Positions 24,213-35,351 of a stretch of 64,000 nucleotides of DNA are shown here, one piece after another. Source of the DNA: Caprella mutica (lineage: Eukaryota > Arthropoda > Malacostraca > Amphipoda > Caprellidae); NCBI GenBank assembly GCA_947561585.1, contig CANNZV010001456.1:124001-188000 (forward strand). Direction: 5' to 3'. Each line of letters starts with the position of its first letter. Position 1 is the stretch's first letter. The notes beneath the pieces are model-generated. The model had not been told where the DNA came from and did not search any database. It worked only from the letters and a program-made list of their open reading frames with translations. A program made the translations under genes and the position numbers.

Positions 24213-25679
24213 CCTAGAGTGAGTTTTGGGATATTTTTTAGGATTGACTAATTTCATTTGTTTTATTTTTTAAAATATATCATGAAATGACTCATAGAAA
24301 TGTTCATCATATTTTTATACCATTACTTGAAACATGATTTTAGTTATTATTTAAAAGTGATCAAGATTTAAAAATATTCTAACTTTTCTATACCTATATT
24401 AATTAAACAACTATATATTTAAATTTCATTAATCAAATCACCGAAATCAATGTGTATATTACTGAATCTTTGCATACATAAAAAAAGGTATCAAACGATA
24501 TATTAAAAACATATTGAATGATATAGTCTAGATATTATTCCCAAAACGTTTTGCTCAATTGTATATATTTAATTAAGTCGAGAAAAACCTATTACCATTT
24601 GTAAATATTTTCCTAATTTCATTTTTATTTGTTTTCTAATTTAGAATGAAACTTTTTTTATTTCTATAATGAAACACTTGGCTACCTAATTAATAGTTTC
24701 ATTGATGTATGATGTATTAAAAAAATACTTGACCATGAGTGAATTCATTATTAATTAATTTTTATATAATTAATTAAAATAATAGGTAGGTATAATTAAT
24801 TTCCTTACAATAGGTTTTTATAAACATTTTATGATTCGGGAAAATAAAAGTGAATTAGAAATGTTCTGTAATTAGTTTTTTCTATTAAAGTTTTATACTA
24901 ATTTTTTACTTGTGTTAATTCCCCTCTCCTAGAAACTATAATTTTATTTTGTAATTAACAAAAAATTAATACCATATTTAATAGTAAAGATTTATTCTTG
25001 TAATAGTAATAGTTTTTTATTGAAAAATACAGAACGATAAAGCAAAAAAAATTACAATAGGTATATAAAATTTACATAAAAAGAAAGGAAAAATAAAATA
25101 AAAATAAAGAACTAATTTGATATATTACTTTCAAGCCTGTACGAAGAGAAATATTTTTTATGCTTTATAATGTAATACTTAAAATATTTACATTATAATT
25201 ATTAATTCATTAGGTTAGTCATTGAACGAAATAGAATATTCTCGATTGATCCGGGAAGAATAAGAACCATGACGTAATATTAGGTATATTGAACAGGAAA
25301 AGAACATGATACGCAAATTCTCAATTCCATTATTGGAACAACAAAATGAATTGACGTGAATAGGTACTTTCACTGATTACAGGCAGAAATTGGAATATTT
25401 TCCTATAAAAATATTTTCATCAAATGGTATATGATTTATTATTATACATTTTGAAATCATTATGCTCATTACTCATTTGATATCATTTTTAACATTTTTA
25501 AAAGATTGTCTATCAGCTGACAATATATTTCTGACCAATATAAACAAGAGACTGAGAGGAATACTGTCATTCGTGAGGAAGTAAGGGAGTGGGATGGTCA
25601 AGATTGTGTTTAAATCATCCATAGATATTTGCAGTATTTGAAACACTTTTATTCTTCGTTCTGTTGATAATAAATAACA
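24213..25679. other. AT-rich intergenic gap
   Basis: No ORF with coding character, tandem array or paired inverted repeat was recognised. It holds the 3' flank of the transporter and the promoter side of the AN1 gene. No TATA box could be assigned. Confidence 0.5.
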
Positions 25680-28600
25680 ATGGAGTTACCTCATATTGGT
25701 GAACAGTGCAGTGAATCATCTTGCAGACAATTGGGTAAGAAAAGTTACTAAGAGTAAGTAGGTACCTAAGATTCCATTGATATTTATTATTTTGATAAGT
25801 GAACTTGAATTTATAATTCGGAGGATTCGTTTAATAACATTACAAAGTAAGTCTGAGTATGAATAATGAATGTACCTAGGTACCAGATAAATTGCGGCAC
25901 ACTGCACAGTCACACTAACTAACTGCAGGCTTCAAGGCTTGCAAGGCTGAGTTAGTTGCAGGCTTGCAGCCTCTAATTTTAACGTAATTTCAGTTCAGAA
26001 TGTATTAGTGGCTCTCTTGAATGGGCTGCAATTTAAACTTAAAGGGCTGAAATTCCACTGCAGTCTGCCTAGTCTGCAGAATATGGGACATCTTTAACAT
26101 TTTCTGTGTGAACAATCCTTAATAGTTAATTTCCCCTATATTTTATAATATTTACATGTATGTTACTGAGAACAGAAGCCAAAATGGAGGATTTCTTGGA
26201 GAACACTTTACCAGTTGGCAGTTAGTTCCTGCAATCTGGCATTCTGCACCAGCACCGCTGCACCCAAGGTATATTAACTTAACAAGGTATTCTACGCCTT
26301 GATATGAATTTTAGACTCCTCAGCGCATAAACAAATACGCACATACGAACACACGGCCGTGTGCCCCTGCAATAATAGATACAGCTACTTAATTAGTTAT
26401 TCGTATATAAGAATTTTTGCCGTGGTTGTTTCTTGTTTGTGCTGTGTGCGGATGCAATGAAAAAAGTGTAATTGTTCTGATTAAATTATTAATTATTATT
26501 TAGGTTTTCTAAAAATGTAGGAATTAGGAAGAAATTGACAGGATAAAAAGAGACAGGATCGACAGCTCTTACATAAATGTACTTTGAAGAAAAACAATAC
26601 GTTTTTCCCTATTAAACCTTACTAAAAAATATATGAAAAGTTTTCACAATGCTGAATAGTGAATACAGCCAGTTTAGTCCAAAAAAACAAGTTGAAAGGC
26701 ATTTTATTCGAAAAAGAATGAATAACAGACCTTGTTTCCATGTAAAAATAATTATCATGGGGCACACGGCCGCATACCAGCCAGCGTCTTTCACAACAAA
26801 ACTGTAATCATCTTGATATGAACCTGCGCAATACTCTACCTTGTAGTTAATATACCTTGGCTGCACCAGTCTGTATTTGGTTCATGAAATCTCACTGACT
26901 TTTTCAAAAAGCTGAAAAAATCCACCATAAATTTTCACTTTTCCAGTTATTTAGCTGATCCACCAACATTTTCCCAATTTATCCACCGAAAATTAATGGT
27001 AACATAGGAATAAATGGCTAAAAATCCACCGACTTTGCCAGAATGTTATTAGTGGAAGCCTAGAATTTTATAAATTTAGTTAAGTCCCAAACTGCAGGAA
27101 CTGGTAAAGTGTTTCTCCAAGAAATCCTCTAATATGGTTTCTGTTCTCAGTAAAAATTATACCAGTCTGTATTTCATGGTAAATTCCACCGACATGTCGG
27201 TGCCCGGTGGAATTTTTTCCCATTAAAAATAATATTCTAGCAAAGTTGATGGATTTTTAGCTATTTATTCCTATGTTACCATTAATTTTCGGTAGAAAAA
27301 GGGGTAAAATGTTGGTGGATCAGCCAAATTACTGGAAATTTATGGTGGATTTTTTCAGCTTTTTGAAAAAGTCAGTGGAATTTTTTGCACCAAATACAGA
27401 CTGAGTAAAATACATGTAAATATAGGAGGAAATTAAGGATTGTTCGCACAGAAAATGTTAAAAATGTCCCATATTCGGTATTCCCAGACTGCAGTAACTG
27501 GTAAACTGTTCTCCAAGAAATCCTCTATTTTGGCTTTTGTTGTCAGTAAAATACATGTAAATATAGGAGGAAATTAAGGATTGATGGTAATTGGTAACAT
27601 TGGAATAAATAGCTTAAAATCCACTGACTTTGCCAGATTATTATTTTTAATTGAGAAAAATACCACTGAACCGATAAGTTGGTGGAATTTACCATGAAAT
27701 ACAGACTGGCCTATATTTACATTAACTTTACTGTGAAGTGTGAGCACTGAGCTGAAAGGGAGCTCTATATGAACACTTTACCCGTTTTCTGCAGACTGGG
27801 AATTTACCAATTACTACCATGACATTTTTATTGACATATAATCTGGTTTACCAATTTTATTTATTATTATAATTTAGCAGCTTATTTAGAAATGAGGTAG
27901 CCTGGTAGACATGTAAAGTAAGGATCTTAACTGAAACTCTTACTCTTTCACAGATTTTCTGCCATTCACATGTTCCTTATGCAAGAAAATATTCTGGTGA
28001 GTATATCTATGTACTATGCTGTATATATGCAACCACCTATTAGAAGAAATTGTTTACAAATTTTATCCTGTTTTTGTGTCTTTTTCTTCAAGTTCACTTT
28101 TTTCAAATTTTATCATTCTTTTTCTTTAAAGTTTTATCACACTTGCAGGCTCTGAATCACTAAATTATTCTTTTATACAGTTTACAGCACCACAAGATTG
28201 ATGCTCATGTGTGTCCCAAGTCAGGCACAGTGGATGTTAGAATACCCGTGTGTCCGCTGTGTGACCAGGCAGTTCCGGCTCAAAGGGGAATGTTGCCAGA
28301 CATCGCCATCAGTGAACATCTAGACAATAACTGTGTGGTCAAAAAAAATAATGTACGTATTTTTGCTGAAATAAGATTGTTAGCTACAGTAATAAGGTCC
28401 GTAATTAGTTTTCTTACATCCTTATGTACAGTTCCTTTATTAATAGTTACCTAAACACTTTTATCTTTAATATATAACTAAATATATTCATATGAAAACT
28501 ATCTGTTGATATTGCTTTGAATTTTCCTCCAATGTTTGATTATGCAACTAAATTTCCATATTACTTTGCAGATATTCAAGAACAAATGTTCTTTTAAAGG

Positions 28601-30295
28601 ATGCAAAAAGAAAGAACTGATGCCTGTTCTTTGTAGAGAATGTAACCTTAATTACTGCATACCGCACAGACACCCTAATGACCACAAGTGTGAGCGTAAA
28701 GACCTCTCCAAACCTACTTTGCCCTCACCGAGGAACGGATCCGTTCTTCAGGCTTTGAGAGATGGTGCCTCGTAAGTTAAACCGAAGCTAGAAATAAAAT
28801 GTAATAATAAGATTATTAATGGAAGCTTACAAAGATATTAGTTACATAATGATTCCATCATTTCTAGATTACCTAGCTATAGAGCAAAATCGAAGTATGG
28901 AAGTATTAGCTATAAATACAATTTAATTTAATCTTCAATGGCTGTGTTGTTACTACTATTTAACAAGCTGAATGAATTGCTTAAGATTGTACTCTCGCAT
29001 CTAATATTTCTCACTGGTGTATTTTCTGTTTAACTTATATCTCTTCCTTGAAATTGTGATTGAGGTATGATTATTTTTGTTCAATCATCCAGTGCCTTGA
29101 GTAGTCGATACTTCTGCTGTCATTTAGATGATTAATTTCTATTTAACATGAAAAGCTGGCACATCTTAGCTCCCTTGCAACAAAACACATCACTTTTAAA
29201 AAACACAAGCATGTCATTTTTAAATTTTGAGAGCAAAATCTATTTACATCCTATTTTTCCATATATAGCATTAACAAATTATAAAACTTGAGATATTGAT
29301 AATTGTAACAAAATCAAACTCGTTTTATATGTATAATTATATCAATTGAACACAGGCATAGAAAGATGTTCAAGTAAATATGTTCGGTTTTAGGGGTTTG
29401 TTCTTTAACATAAGTTACCCTTCATTCAAAATGTACAATTATTTGTGAGTTTGTGACTAATGTGAAGTAGCTAAGACGGGAGAATTCTCACTTTATTTTT
29501 CATGGAAAAGTATCGTCTTCTTAAACAAACCAAAATTAATTGATCACTGAAATGTTTTATTTTACTGATATAATTTAAATATGTATCAGTTAAAAATAAC
29601 ACTTTTTATTCATTCACAAATATATTTTGTAACTTTTAGTAAGTTATCTGTAATTTTCATAGTCCACAACCTATTGTAAAAGTTTTCCATTTCTAACTGT
29701 AAATAAACATAAATTGACCTGAAAATAAGTACGGTTTAAAAATCAAATTTTTCATTTTACATCATTCTCACAATTTTTAAACCAATAGATTTTTTTCTGT
29801 TAAGTTTGCTAGCACTAAAGCACTGACTGTACACACTCTAACACAGGAACAGATTAGGATTTGGTCAGAACCAACAACAACAGCCAGCGAGAAGCAGACC
29901 TAACAACGAGAAATTGACGCAACTGCAAGGAAACATGGTGAGTTACTTTTTGATACCTTTATTTTGATGAAATGCAAATCCTAACGTAGAAATTGTGGTA
30001 AATATGAGTTTTTATAGTATCATATTATGAATATGATAGAACAAAAGCGTCTTTAGGATCTAGGGTCAATATTTTTTATCTTTTTATTTTTACCTTCGTT
30101 ATTATGCTCTTTGATATCATTATTTCAAAATCAATTCATTACTTTTGATTTCCTAATTTTCAGTCTGAAGACGAAGCCCTGGCACTTGCTCTCTCTCAAT
30201 CAGAACAAGAAGAGGCGAATAAGAAGTGGCAAAGAGACAATAGAAGAACAGCAGCAACTGGCAACTCTTCTAAAGATTCCTGTCATTTATCTTAG
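25680..30295 (+). CDS. ZFAND2B-like: AN1-type zinc finger protein, ZFAND2A/B (AIRAP/AIRAPL)-like
   Basis: Relatives of this family bind the proteasome or p97 and help clear ubiquitinated or mislocalised proteins, for example after arsenite stress. Six exons: 25680-25734, 27954-27996, 28181-28352, 28572-28771, 29847-29937, 30164-30295. All junctions are GT..AG and the product is 230 aa. The first AN1 finger is C10-x4-C15-x9-C25-x2-C28-x4-C33-x2-H36-x5-H42-x-C44. The second, with identical spacing, is C96 to C130. A UIM-like segment SEDEALALALSQSE starts at residue 188. The last four residues, CHLS, form a CaaX-type box, as expected for the prenylated ZFAND2B branch rather than the short ZFAND2A. 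Human ZFAND2B has two UIMs; only one is seen here. Intron 1 (2.2 kb) is full of MITEs. Confidence 0.95.
26071..26240. mobile_element. MITE F (CAGTCTGCAG family), copy 1
   Basis: It has AGTCTGCAGAATATGGGACA at the left, TTTCTTGGAGAACACTTTAC in the right arm and GCAATCTGG at the right end. The family has an intact copy with an 8-bp target duplication at 63.04-63.18 kb. Confidence 0.7.
26264..26860. mobile_element. Transposon with CCAAGGTATATTAACT ends
   Basis: About 600 bp with inverted ends CCAAGGTATATTAACTTA and TAGTTAATATACCTTGG. Both sub-ends carry a CTTGATATGAA motif, and both hold a CACACGGCCG segment. No transposase ORF remains. A related piece in the other orientation is at 51.54-51.84 kb. 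Confidence 0.7.
26866..27062. mobile_element. MITE D (CAGTCTGTATTT family), truncated
   Basis: It starts CCAGTCTGTATTTGGTTCAT and continues through TTCAAAAAGCTGAAAAAATC and GCTGATCCACCAACATTTTC. It stops before the right end seen in the full copy at 61.70-61.93 kb. Confidence 0.75.
27086..27478. mobile_element. MITE F copy interrupted by an inserted MITE D
   Basis: The left part of F (CTGCAGGAACTGGTAAAGTG to TTCTCAGTAAAA) and the right part (AGTAAAATACATGTAAATAT to GTCCCATATTCGG) are separated by a full-length D element at about 27163-27403, inverted relative to the other D copies. The uninterrupted F order is visible at 61.37-61.52 kb. Confidence 0.75.
27480..27711. mobile_element. Partial MITE F and partial MITE D
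   Basis: An F fragment (CCCAGACTGCAGTAACTGGT) reaches about 27.58 kb. A D right part then follows, with ATTGGTAACATTGGAATAAA and ending GAAATACAGACTGG. Confidence 0.65.
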
Positions 30296-30329
30296 CAACA
30301 TCCGTTAAATTTTACTTACATTTATATCT

Positions 30330-30590
30330 TCCACTTTTGATAGCAAACTCTGGCCATTCTTGTCAATGTACCTTCCATATTATATAGCGAGCTCTTGCAA
30401 CTATTTTGATTGTACCTTCTACATTATATAGCGAGCTCTGGCAACTCCTGAGTCTGTCATATTGTGTAGCGAGCTCTGGTAACTATTTTGTATGTACCTT
30501 CTACATTATATAGCGAGCTCTGGCAATTATTTTGAATACGTCCGTCATTTTATATAGCGAGCTTTGGTACTTTTGAATATATCTCATAAA
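30330..30590. repeat. Irregular repeat in the 3' flank of the AN1 gene
   Basis: Five copies of TATATAGCGAGCTCTGGCAA-type units at spacings of about 45-60 bp, with CTTCTACATTATATAGCGAG between them. It starts about 35 bp after the stop codon and so probably lies in the 3' UTR. Confidence 0.7.
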
Positions 30591-31056
30591 TGTACAAATT
30601 TCGCCTTATTGCACTGGAAACTGTATCAAAAGTTGCTATGTCATTCATTTAGAGCTTTACCATGAAATCATCTGTTAATTTTATATTAATTCTATTGAAT
30701 AGAACCTAATTTCATAAAATCACTTTTAAGTCTGTCTCTTAATTAATATTTTAATTTTAGCTTAATATTTTTATCAAAATTTAGTGTCTATATTAAGAGA
30801 TAATTTAATTTAGCTGACTTAAGTCTGCTAATTTGTGATTTTATAAGTTATATATTTAATTGAAATAGACTTCAATGTTTTTCTTAGTAGAAATATTTTT
30901 ATAATTCAGCACAATTTATGTATATTTTAATAAGATTCACAGAATTTAAATTAAATCCCTAAAGATTGTTTGCACTTCATATTTTATAAGTAGTAGTTGG
31001 TATTTATTAAGGTAATATATAAAGTACCCTGGTGGGTCTATAATAAGTGGCGGATG

Positions 31057-31062
31057 AATAAA
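31057..31062 (+). terminator. Candidate polyadenylation signal, AN1 gene
   Basis: AATAAA lies 762 bp after the AN1 stop codon, just before a SINE-like insertion. Other A/T-rich hexamers lie between, so the site is a guess. Confidence 0.25.
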
Positions 31063-31117
31063 AATAAAAATTTGGATTTTATTTGGTTCTTGCCAAGCTG
31101 ACTAGAGGTTTGTTGAG

Positions 31118-31602
31118 AAAGGGATTACTGTCCCAGGTCCCCGAACTGTTGTAATTTGTATAATAGTTTTATCTTTTTCAGTTTTTCCCCCCCAGGGTCT
31201 CTATCCTGAAGCTGTCTGTGGTAAATTTTTGAACCCAAACTATTGTTATTTGGATAATGTATTTTCATTTTTATCATTTTAACGCTACTTGCTGTTTTAG
31301 AGGATAGCGCTCGGGTTATGCTCTTAAACTACGAAGCATTAGATTCTTGGGTCATTGGCAGATGCGTAGATTTCATTTCTATCACCTCTTCATTTTCCTC
31401 TTCCATCCTTAAGTGCAGCCACCGGTGCTTGTGTCACTTTTTGTCACATTCCTTGGTAAGTGACCGTATTCACGGAGTAGCTTTTCTAAATCCATGAGCA
31501 TTGTCATCGACGTTGGTTGGGGACTCTGTTCACGGAGCCAATTTACTTTCTGTAATATGCCCTTTGGTTCCGAATCAGACGTTAAAATCTTACAAAATTG
31601 AT
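31118..31602 (+). repeat. SINE-like copy, longest
   Basis: It runs from GGATTACTGTCCCAGGTCCC and CCGAACTGTTGTAATTTG, through GGGTCTCTATCCTGAAGCTG, GAGGATAGCGCTCGGGTTAT, CACCTCTTCATTTTCCTCTT and CACGGAGTAGCTTTTCT, to GATGTTAA-like 3' sequence (GAATCAGACGTTAAAATC). It is the most complete copy in the window. Confidence 0.7.
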
Positions 31603-31809
31603 GAAAACTTTCACCTTTTCATGAATAGAGCTAGGCATAGTTTTAGTGCATTTTTTAAATCCTGTTTAGAGATATGAACTAGTTCACGACTTTATAGCTA
31701 CTTAACGTGTTCAAATATTGATGTCTAGAGGGTAAAGTTAATACAAAATATATAAAGTTTACACTCGTACGATCATAACAATTTCGGATGAATTTACAGT
31801 AATGCATTT

Positions 31810-32060
31810 CTATCGACATCTGGCAACAGTGACCTTTGCCTAATATTTTATAGCGACATCTGGCAACATTTTTCATAATCTATAGCTATATTTGGGAATG
31901 TTGTGCATAATTTATAAAGGCATTTGTATAATTTTTTAAAAGAATTGGAAATTATATTTATAATATTTTATAGCAACATTTGTAAACAATTCTGTTTAAA
32001 CTTTTATAGTGACACCTGGCAACTACTCTGCATAATCTTTCATAGCAACTTATTGCAAAG
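31810..32060. repeat. Degenerate tandem repeat, TAGCGACATCTGGCAAC
   Basis: Five or six decayed units with TATAGCGACATCTGGCAACA and TATAGTGACACCTGGCAAC at roughly 45-bp spacing. The motif resembles both the 3' repeat of the AN1 gene and the 31-bp minisatellite at 4.6 kb. Confidence 0.6.
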
Positions 32061-32634
32061 TTTTATAATAGATTTTACTACTTAAATATTACTTGATATT
32101 TTATTATATATATAATATATTTATTATTCTCCAAATTGTTTTATTACTTTTTAATCCTATTTTCATCAAGTCTAGGGTTTGTCCACTATTAACAGAATAA
32201 ATAGTCGCTGTAGATTTTTGATTAGGTAGGTATAATTACGTATACAGTTTCATATTTAAATTACCTTAAATATGATTTAAAAGGTAATGATGACGTTACG
32301 TAAACAAACATTTTGATTATCAGTACACAGCATCGAGAGGATTAGGTTAGGTATCTTTTATTAATTCTTAGAATTTGAATCATAATCCTAAATGATAATA
32401 TTCTTCAGTCGACGCGTTGCATCATTGGCATAAGGTGGTGAATGTGCATTGTTCAGCCTTTACTTTATTTATCTCCCCCCCCCCCTTTCTGAAAACTGAC
32501 CAATTAATGGATGCTTCATAGTTTATATTCCTACTAGCTTTATAAAATCACATTAGTTTTGTCAATACCTATCTATGCATTATATTAGGGTAGCACCGTA
32601 GCGGTAGGCTGAATACTAGGTTTTTAAGAAATGG

Positions 32635-33025
32635 AAGTTGACGACAAAACCTAGATTGTACAAAGTTAGACGGCAGAACCTAGAATCTAGATGGTACAAA
32701 AATAGACGACAGAACTTAGATTGTATAAAAATATACGACAGAACTTTGATTGTACAAAAGTAGACGTCACAACGGACACAACCTAGATTGTACAAAGTTA
32801 TAGTTGGAAAAACCTAGATGGTACAAAGATAGATGGCAAAACATAGATTGTTCAAAGTCAAACGACAGACAACAATACCTAGATTGTTCAAAGTTAGACG
32901 ATATAACCTAGATGGTACAAGGTTAGACGGTAGAACCTAGATGGTACAAGGTTAGATAAATGGTACAAAAATAGATGGTAGAACCTAGATGGTTCAAAAT
33001 TAGACGGCTGAACATAGATTGGAGA
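32635..33025. repeat. Degenerate minisatellite of about 30 bp
   Basis: A dozen decayed units of the form ACCTAGATTGTACAAAGTTA followed by GACGGCAGA. Unit length varies between 27 and 32 bp. It ends about 160 bp upstream of the first CaaX gene. Confidence 0.8.
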
Positions 33026-33186
33026 AGATAAGACTACGAAGTTAGACCTGCAATAATTGATTAGTTTTAGAAAAAAGGAACCTAAAACAATTATTTTCTT
33101 GTTTACATCAATTTTATACAATTTCTGAGTTATGATAACTCACAAAATAAATAAGGAACGTAACTGTGATATATTTTCTGTTTCAG

Positions 33187-34413
33187 GATTTATTCTTATT
33201 CAGCCATATTGAATATTATATACAAGAGAAATTAAGTTGAGCATTACATCATCGCAAGTTAATTTGAAAATGTCCCTAACTCCACGTAAGTATGAAAAAC
33301 TTTCAAAATAATTTTGTCTGAAATTAACTTGCATTCTTTTAGTGACTATAATATCGAATATCGTGGTAATGTTGGCCAAATATTGGTGGAATGTTGGCTA
33401 AATATAAATTTTCCACCAATATTTTTTCCAACTTTATTTAGAAAGATTAACTGAAAAAGATTGACATTTGGCGCAAAAAATACCAGATAAAAGTTAAAAA
33501 ATATATAAAGTCCCCAGATGATTAAGAGTCTTAATCTTCTATGGATTAAGATGCTGGGCTCCAGCGAAATTTCGATTATCAAATAGTTTTTGTTTTGTTT
33601 CCAATTATTTCCAAAGCAAGAAGGATTTATTCCTGGGATACCAAGGGATTATTCCAGTAATTAATCCTTCTTGCCTGGGATATTCTCTTAATATCCCAGG
33701 AATAAATCCTCTTTAATATCCCAGGAATAAATCCTCTTTAATATCCCAGGAATAAATCCTCCTTAATATCCCAGGAATAAATCCTCCTTAATATCCCAGG
33801 AATAAATCCTCCTTAATATCCCAGGAATAAATCCTCTTTAATATCCCAGGAATAAATCCTCCTTAATATTCCAGGAATAAATCCTCCTTAATATCCCAGG
33901 AATAAATCCTCTTTAATATCCCAGGAATAAATCCTCTTTAATATCCCAGGAATAAATCCTCCTTAATATCCCAGGAATAAATCCTCCTTAATATTCCAGG
34001 AATAAATCCTCCTTAATATCCCAGGAATAAATCCTCCTTAATATCCCAGGAATAAATCCTCTTTAATATCCCAGGAATAAATCCTCCTTAATATTCCAGG
34101 AATAAATCCTCCTTAATATCCCAGGAATAAATCCTCCTTAATATCCCAGGAATAAATCCCTCTTACCTGTATTACACTTTTTTCAGGGGAAAGCAGAATG
34201 GTGGAAGGTAGGGGTGCACCCCCTGCTACTTCCCCCGCTCTCCGGGTGGAGTATGGTGGAATGACTGATATCAAGGTGGAGAATGAACGTAGACACGAGA
34301 AACACAAAGCTGCCAATGGAGAAATTGAGATGGAAATTGAAAGTGTGAAGCTAACAATCACGGCAAAAAAAATTCCACCAACAACCGTTGAAAGTGACTG
34401 TGTCATTTCTTGA
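33187..34413 (+). CDS. Small CaaX-box protein, 80 aa (gene A)
   Basis: I do not recognise this protein. The model has an untranslated and first coding exon from an acceptor at 33185-33186, ATG at 33270, coding 33270-33285, phase-1 intron, then 34187-34413. The protein begins MSLTPRESRMVEGRG and is rich in E, K, R, P and T, with no membrane segment or known domain. It ends VESDCVIS; CVIS is a classical CaaX box, normally farnesylated when the last residue is Ser, which would tether the protein to membranes. An in-frame TGA at 33210-33212 supports the ATG. The layout (tiny first coding exon, phase-1 intron, Arg at the junction, CaaX end) is the same as in the gene at 46.7-48.1 kb. A 16-bp tandem repeat starts inside the last codons. 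The intron holds a MITE and a 25-bp array ending just before the acceptor. Confidence 0.6.
33624..33711. mobile_element. Fold-back MITE (TTCCTGGGATATT family), copy 2
   Basis: GGATTTATTCCTGGGATACC faces AATATCCCAGGAATAAATCC, with the same interior (AATCCTTCTTGCCTGGGATA) as the copy at 3.13 kb. It lies in the intron of the first CaaX gene. Confidence 0.75.
33687..34160. repeat. 25-bp minisatellite grown from a MITE end
   Basis: About 19 copies of AATATCCCAGGAATAAATCC plus TCCTT or TCTTT. The unit equals the right terminal inverted repeat of the adjacent MITE. It ends 26 bp before the exon 2 acceptor of the first CaaX gene. Confidence 0.95.
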
Positions 34414-34460
34414 CTGTGTCATTTCTTGACTGTGTCATTTCTTGACTGTGTCATTTCTTG
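34396..34460. repeat. 16-bp tandem repeat overlapping a stop codon
   Basis: Four copies of the 16-mer TGACTGTGTCATTTCT. The first copy supplies the CaaX codons TGT GTC ATT TCT of the gene, and the TGA stop opens the second copy. Confidence 0.9.
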
Positions 34461-34465
34461 ACTGT

Positions 34466-34634
34466 GTTTATCGGACAGTTCCACATTATCGGTCATATAA
34501 GAAAAAATAGAACATTTTAATTCGTTATTTTAATCAATATCCAAATATTGTTAGGTATCATGGATACAATTAATTAACGAGTGTTAATGTTAATTTTTTT
34601 CTCGCATGACCGAAAATGTGAAAATGTCCGATAA
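34466..34634. mobile_element. MITE, TTATCGGTC family, after CaaX gene A
   Basis: TATCGGACAGTTCCACATTA with ATAAGAAAAAATAG faces CATGACCGAAAATGTG and GTCCGATAATTCGTGAC, with GGTATCATGGATAC at the centre. It starts about 55 bp after the stop codon. Confidence 0.75.
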
Positions 34635-35350
34635 TTCGTGACTTATCCTACTAATTTTTCCAAAGGTAACATAGTACTTAGTTGGCAAACATTCTTTAAT
34701 TTACCATTCATTTCTTGATTTTTTTGTTATTAATACTATGGAATATGGAAATAGTTATTATGATTGTTTTAGTTCATTTCACTTTTTTATTACGGAAAAA
34801 ATATTATTAACGAAGGTTCGAATTCATTGTTAAAGGTTCACTTTATTATTTTCTTGAATATAGTTCAATAGTTGATCCCTCTACCATTGAAATTGATATC
34901 ATATTCAGCATAATTGATTGTGTTCAGTTTTATCATCATTAATTCAAAATAGCTATATATATATATCAGATAAGATATAACGATATCTAAGATAAGAAAT
35001 TGGCGTATTGTAATGAAATAACTGAGTCATAGATAACTTTTATTATATTGTAACTCATTCCAAAGATATTCATTAAATAGGTAAAAATCTTTTTATAAAG
35101 TTATTGATAATTACCATTTTCTTATTCATCCTAAAACTACGTGAAATTGCTGCAAAATATATTTGATATAAACTATATGTATTTTGTATAACACATATAA
35201 TTATATTACTAAGTTTAGGTAATTTAAAAATAAAACGAACCCAGCCGAAAAAATATGTAAACGATAGATAGTCTGTTATTGTCCACTGTGGTAAATATTT
35301 ATAGTATTTTACCGTCATTAAAGTTTTTAAGACGTCATTAACTTATTTTA
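34635..35350. other. AT-rich gap, nothing recognised
   Basis: No coding ORF and no repeats beyond short A/T-rich runs such as ATATATATATA near 34.96 kb. Confidence 0.5.
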
Positions 35351-35351
35351 A

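Noticed and set aside
34113..34406. 97-codon ORF on the minus strand
   Set aside because: It is antisense to exon 2 of CaaX gene A and runs into the 25-bp array; it has no splice or start support.
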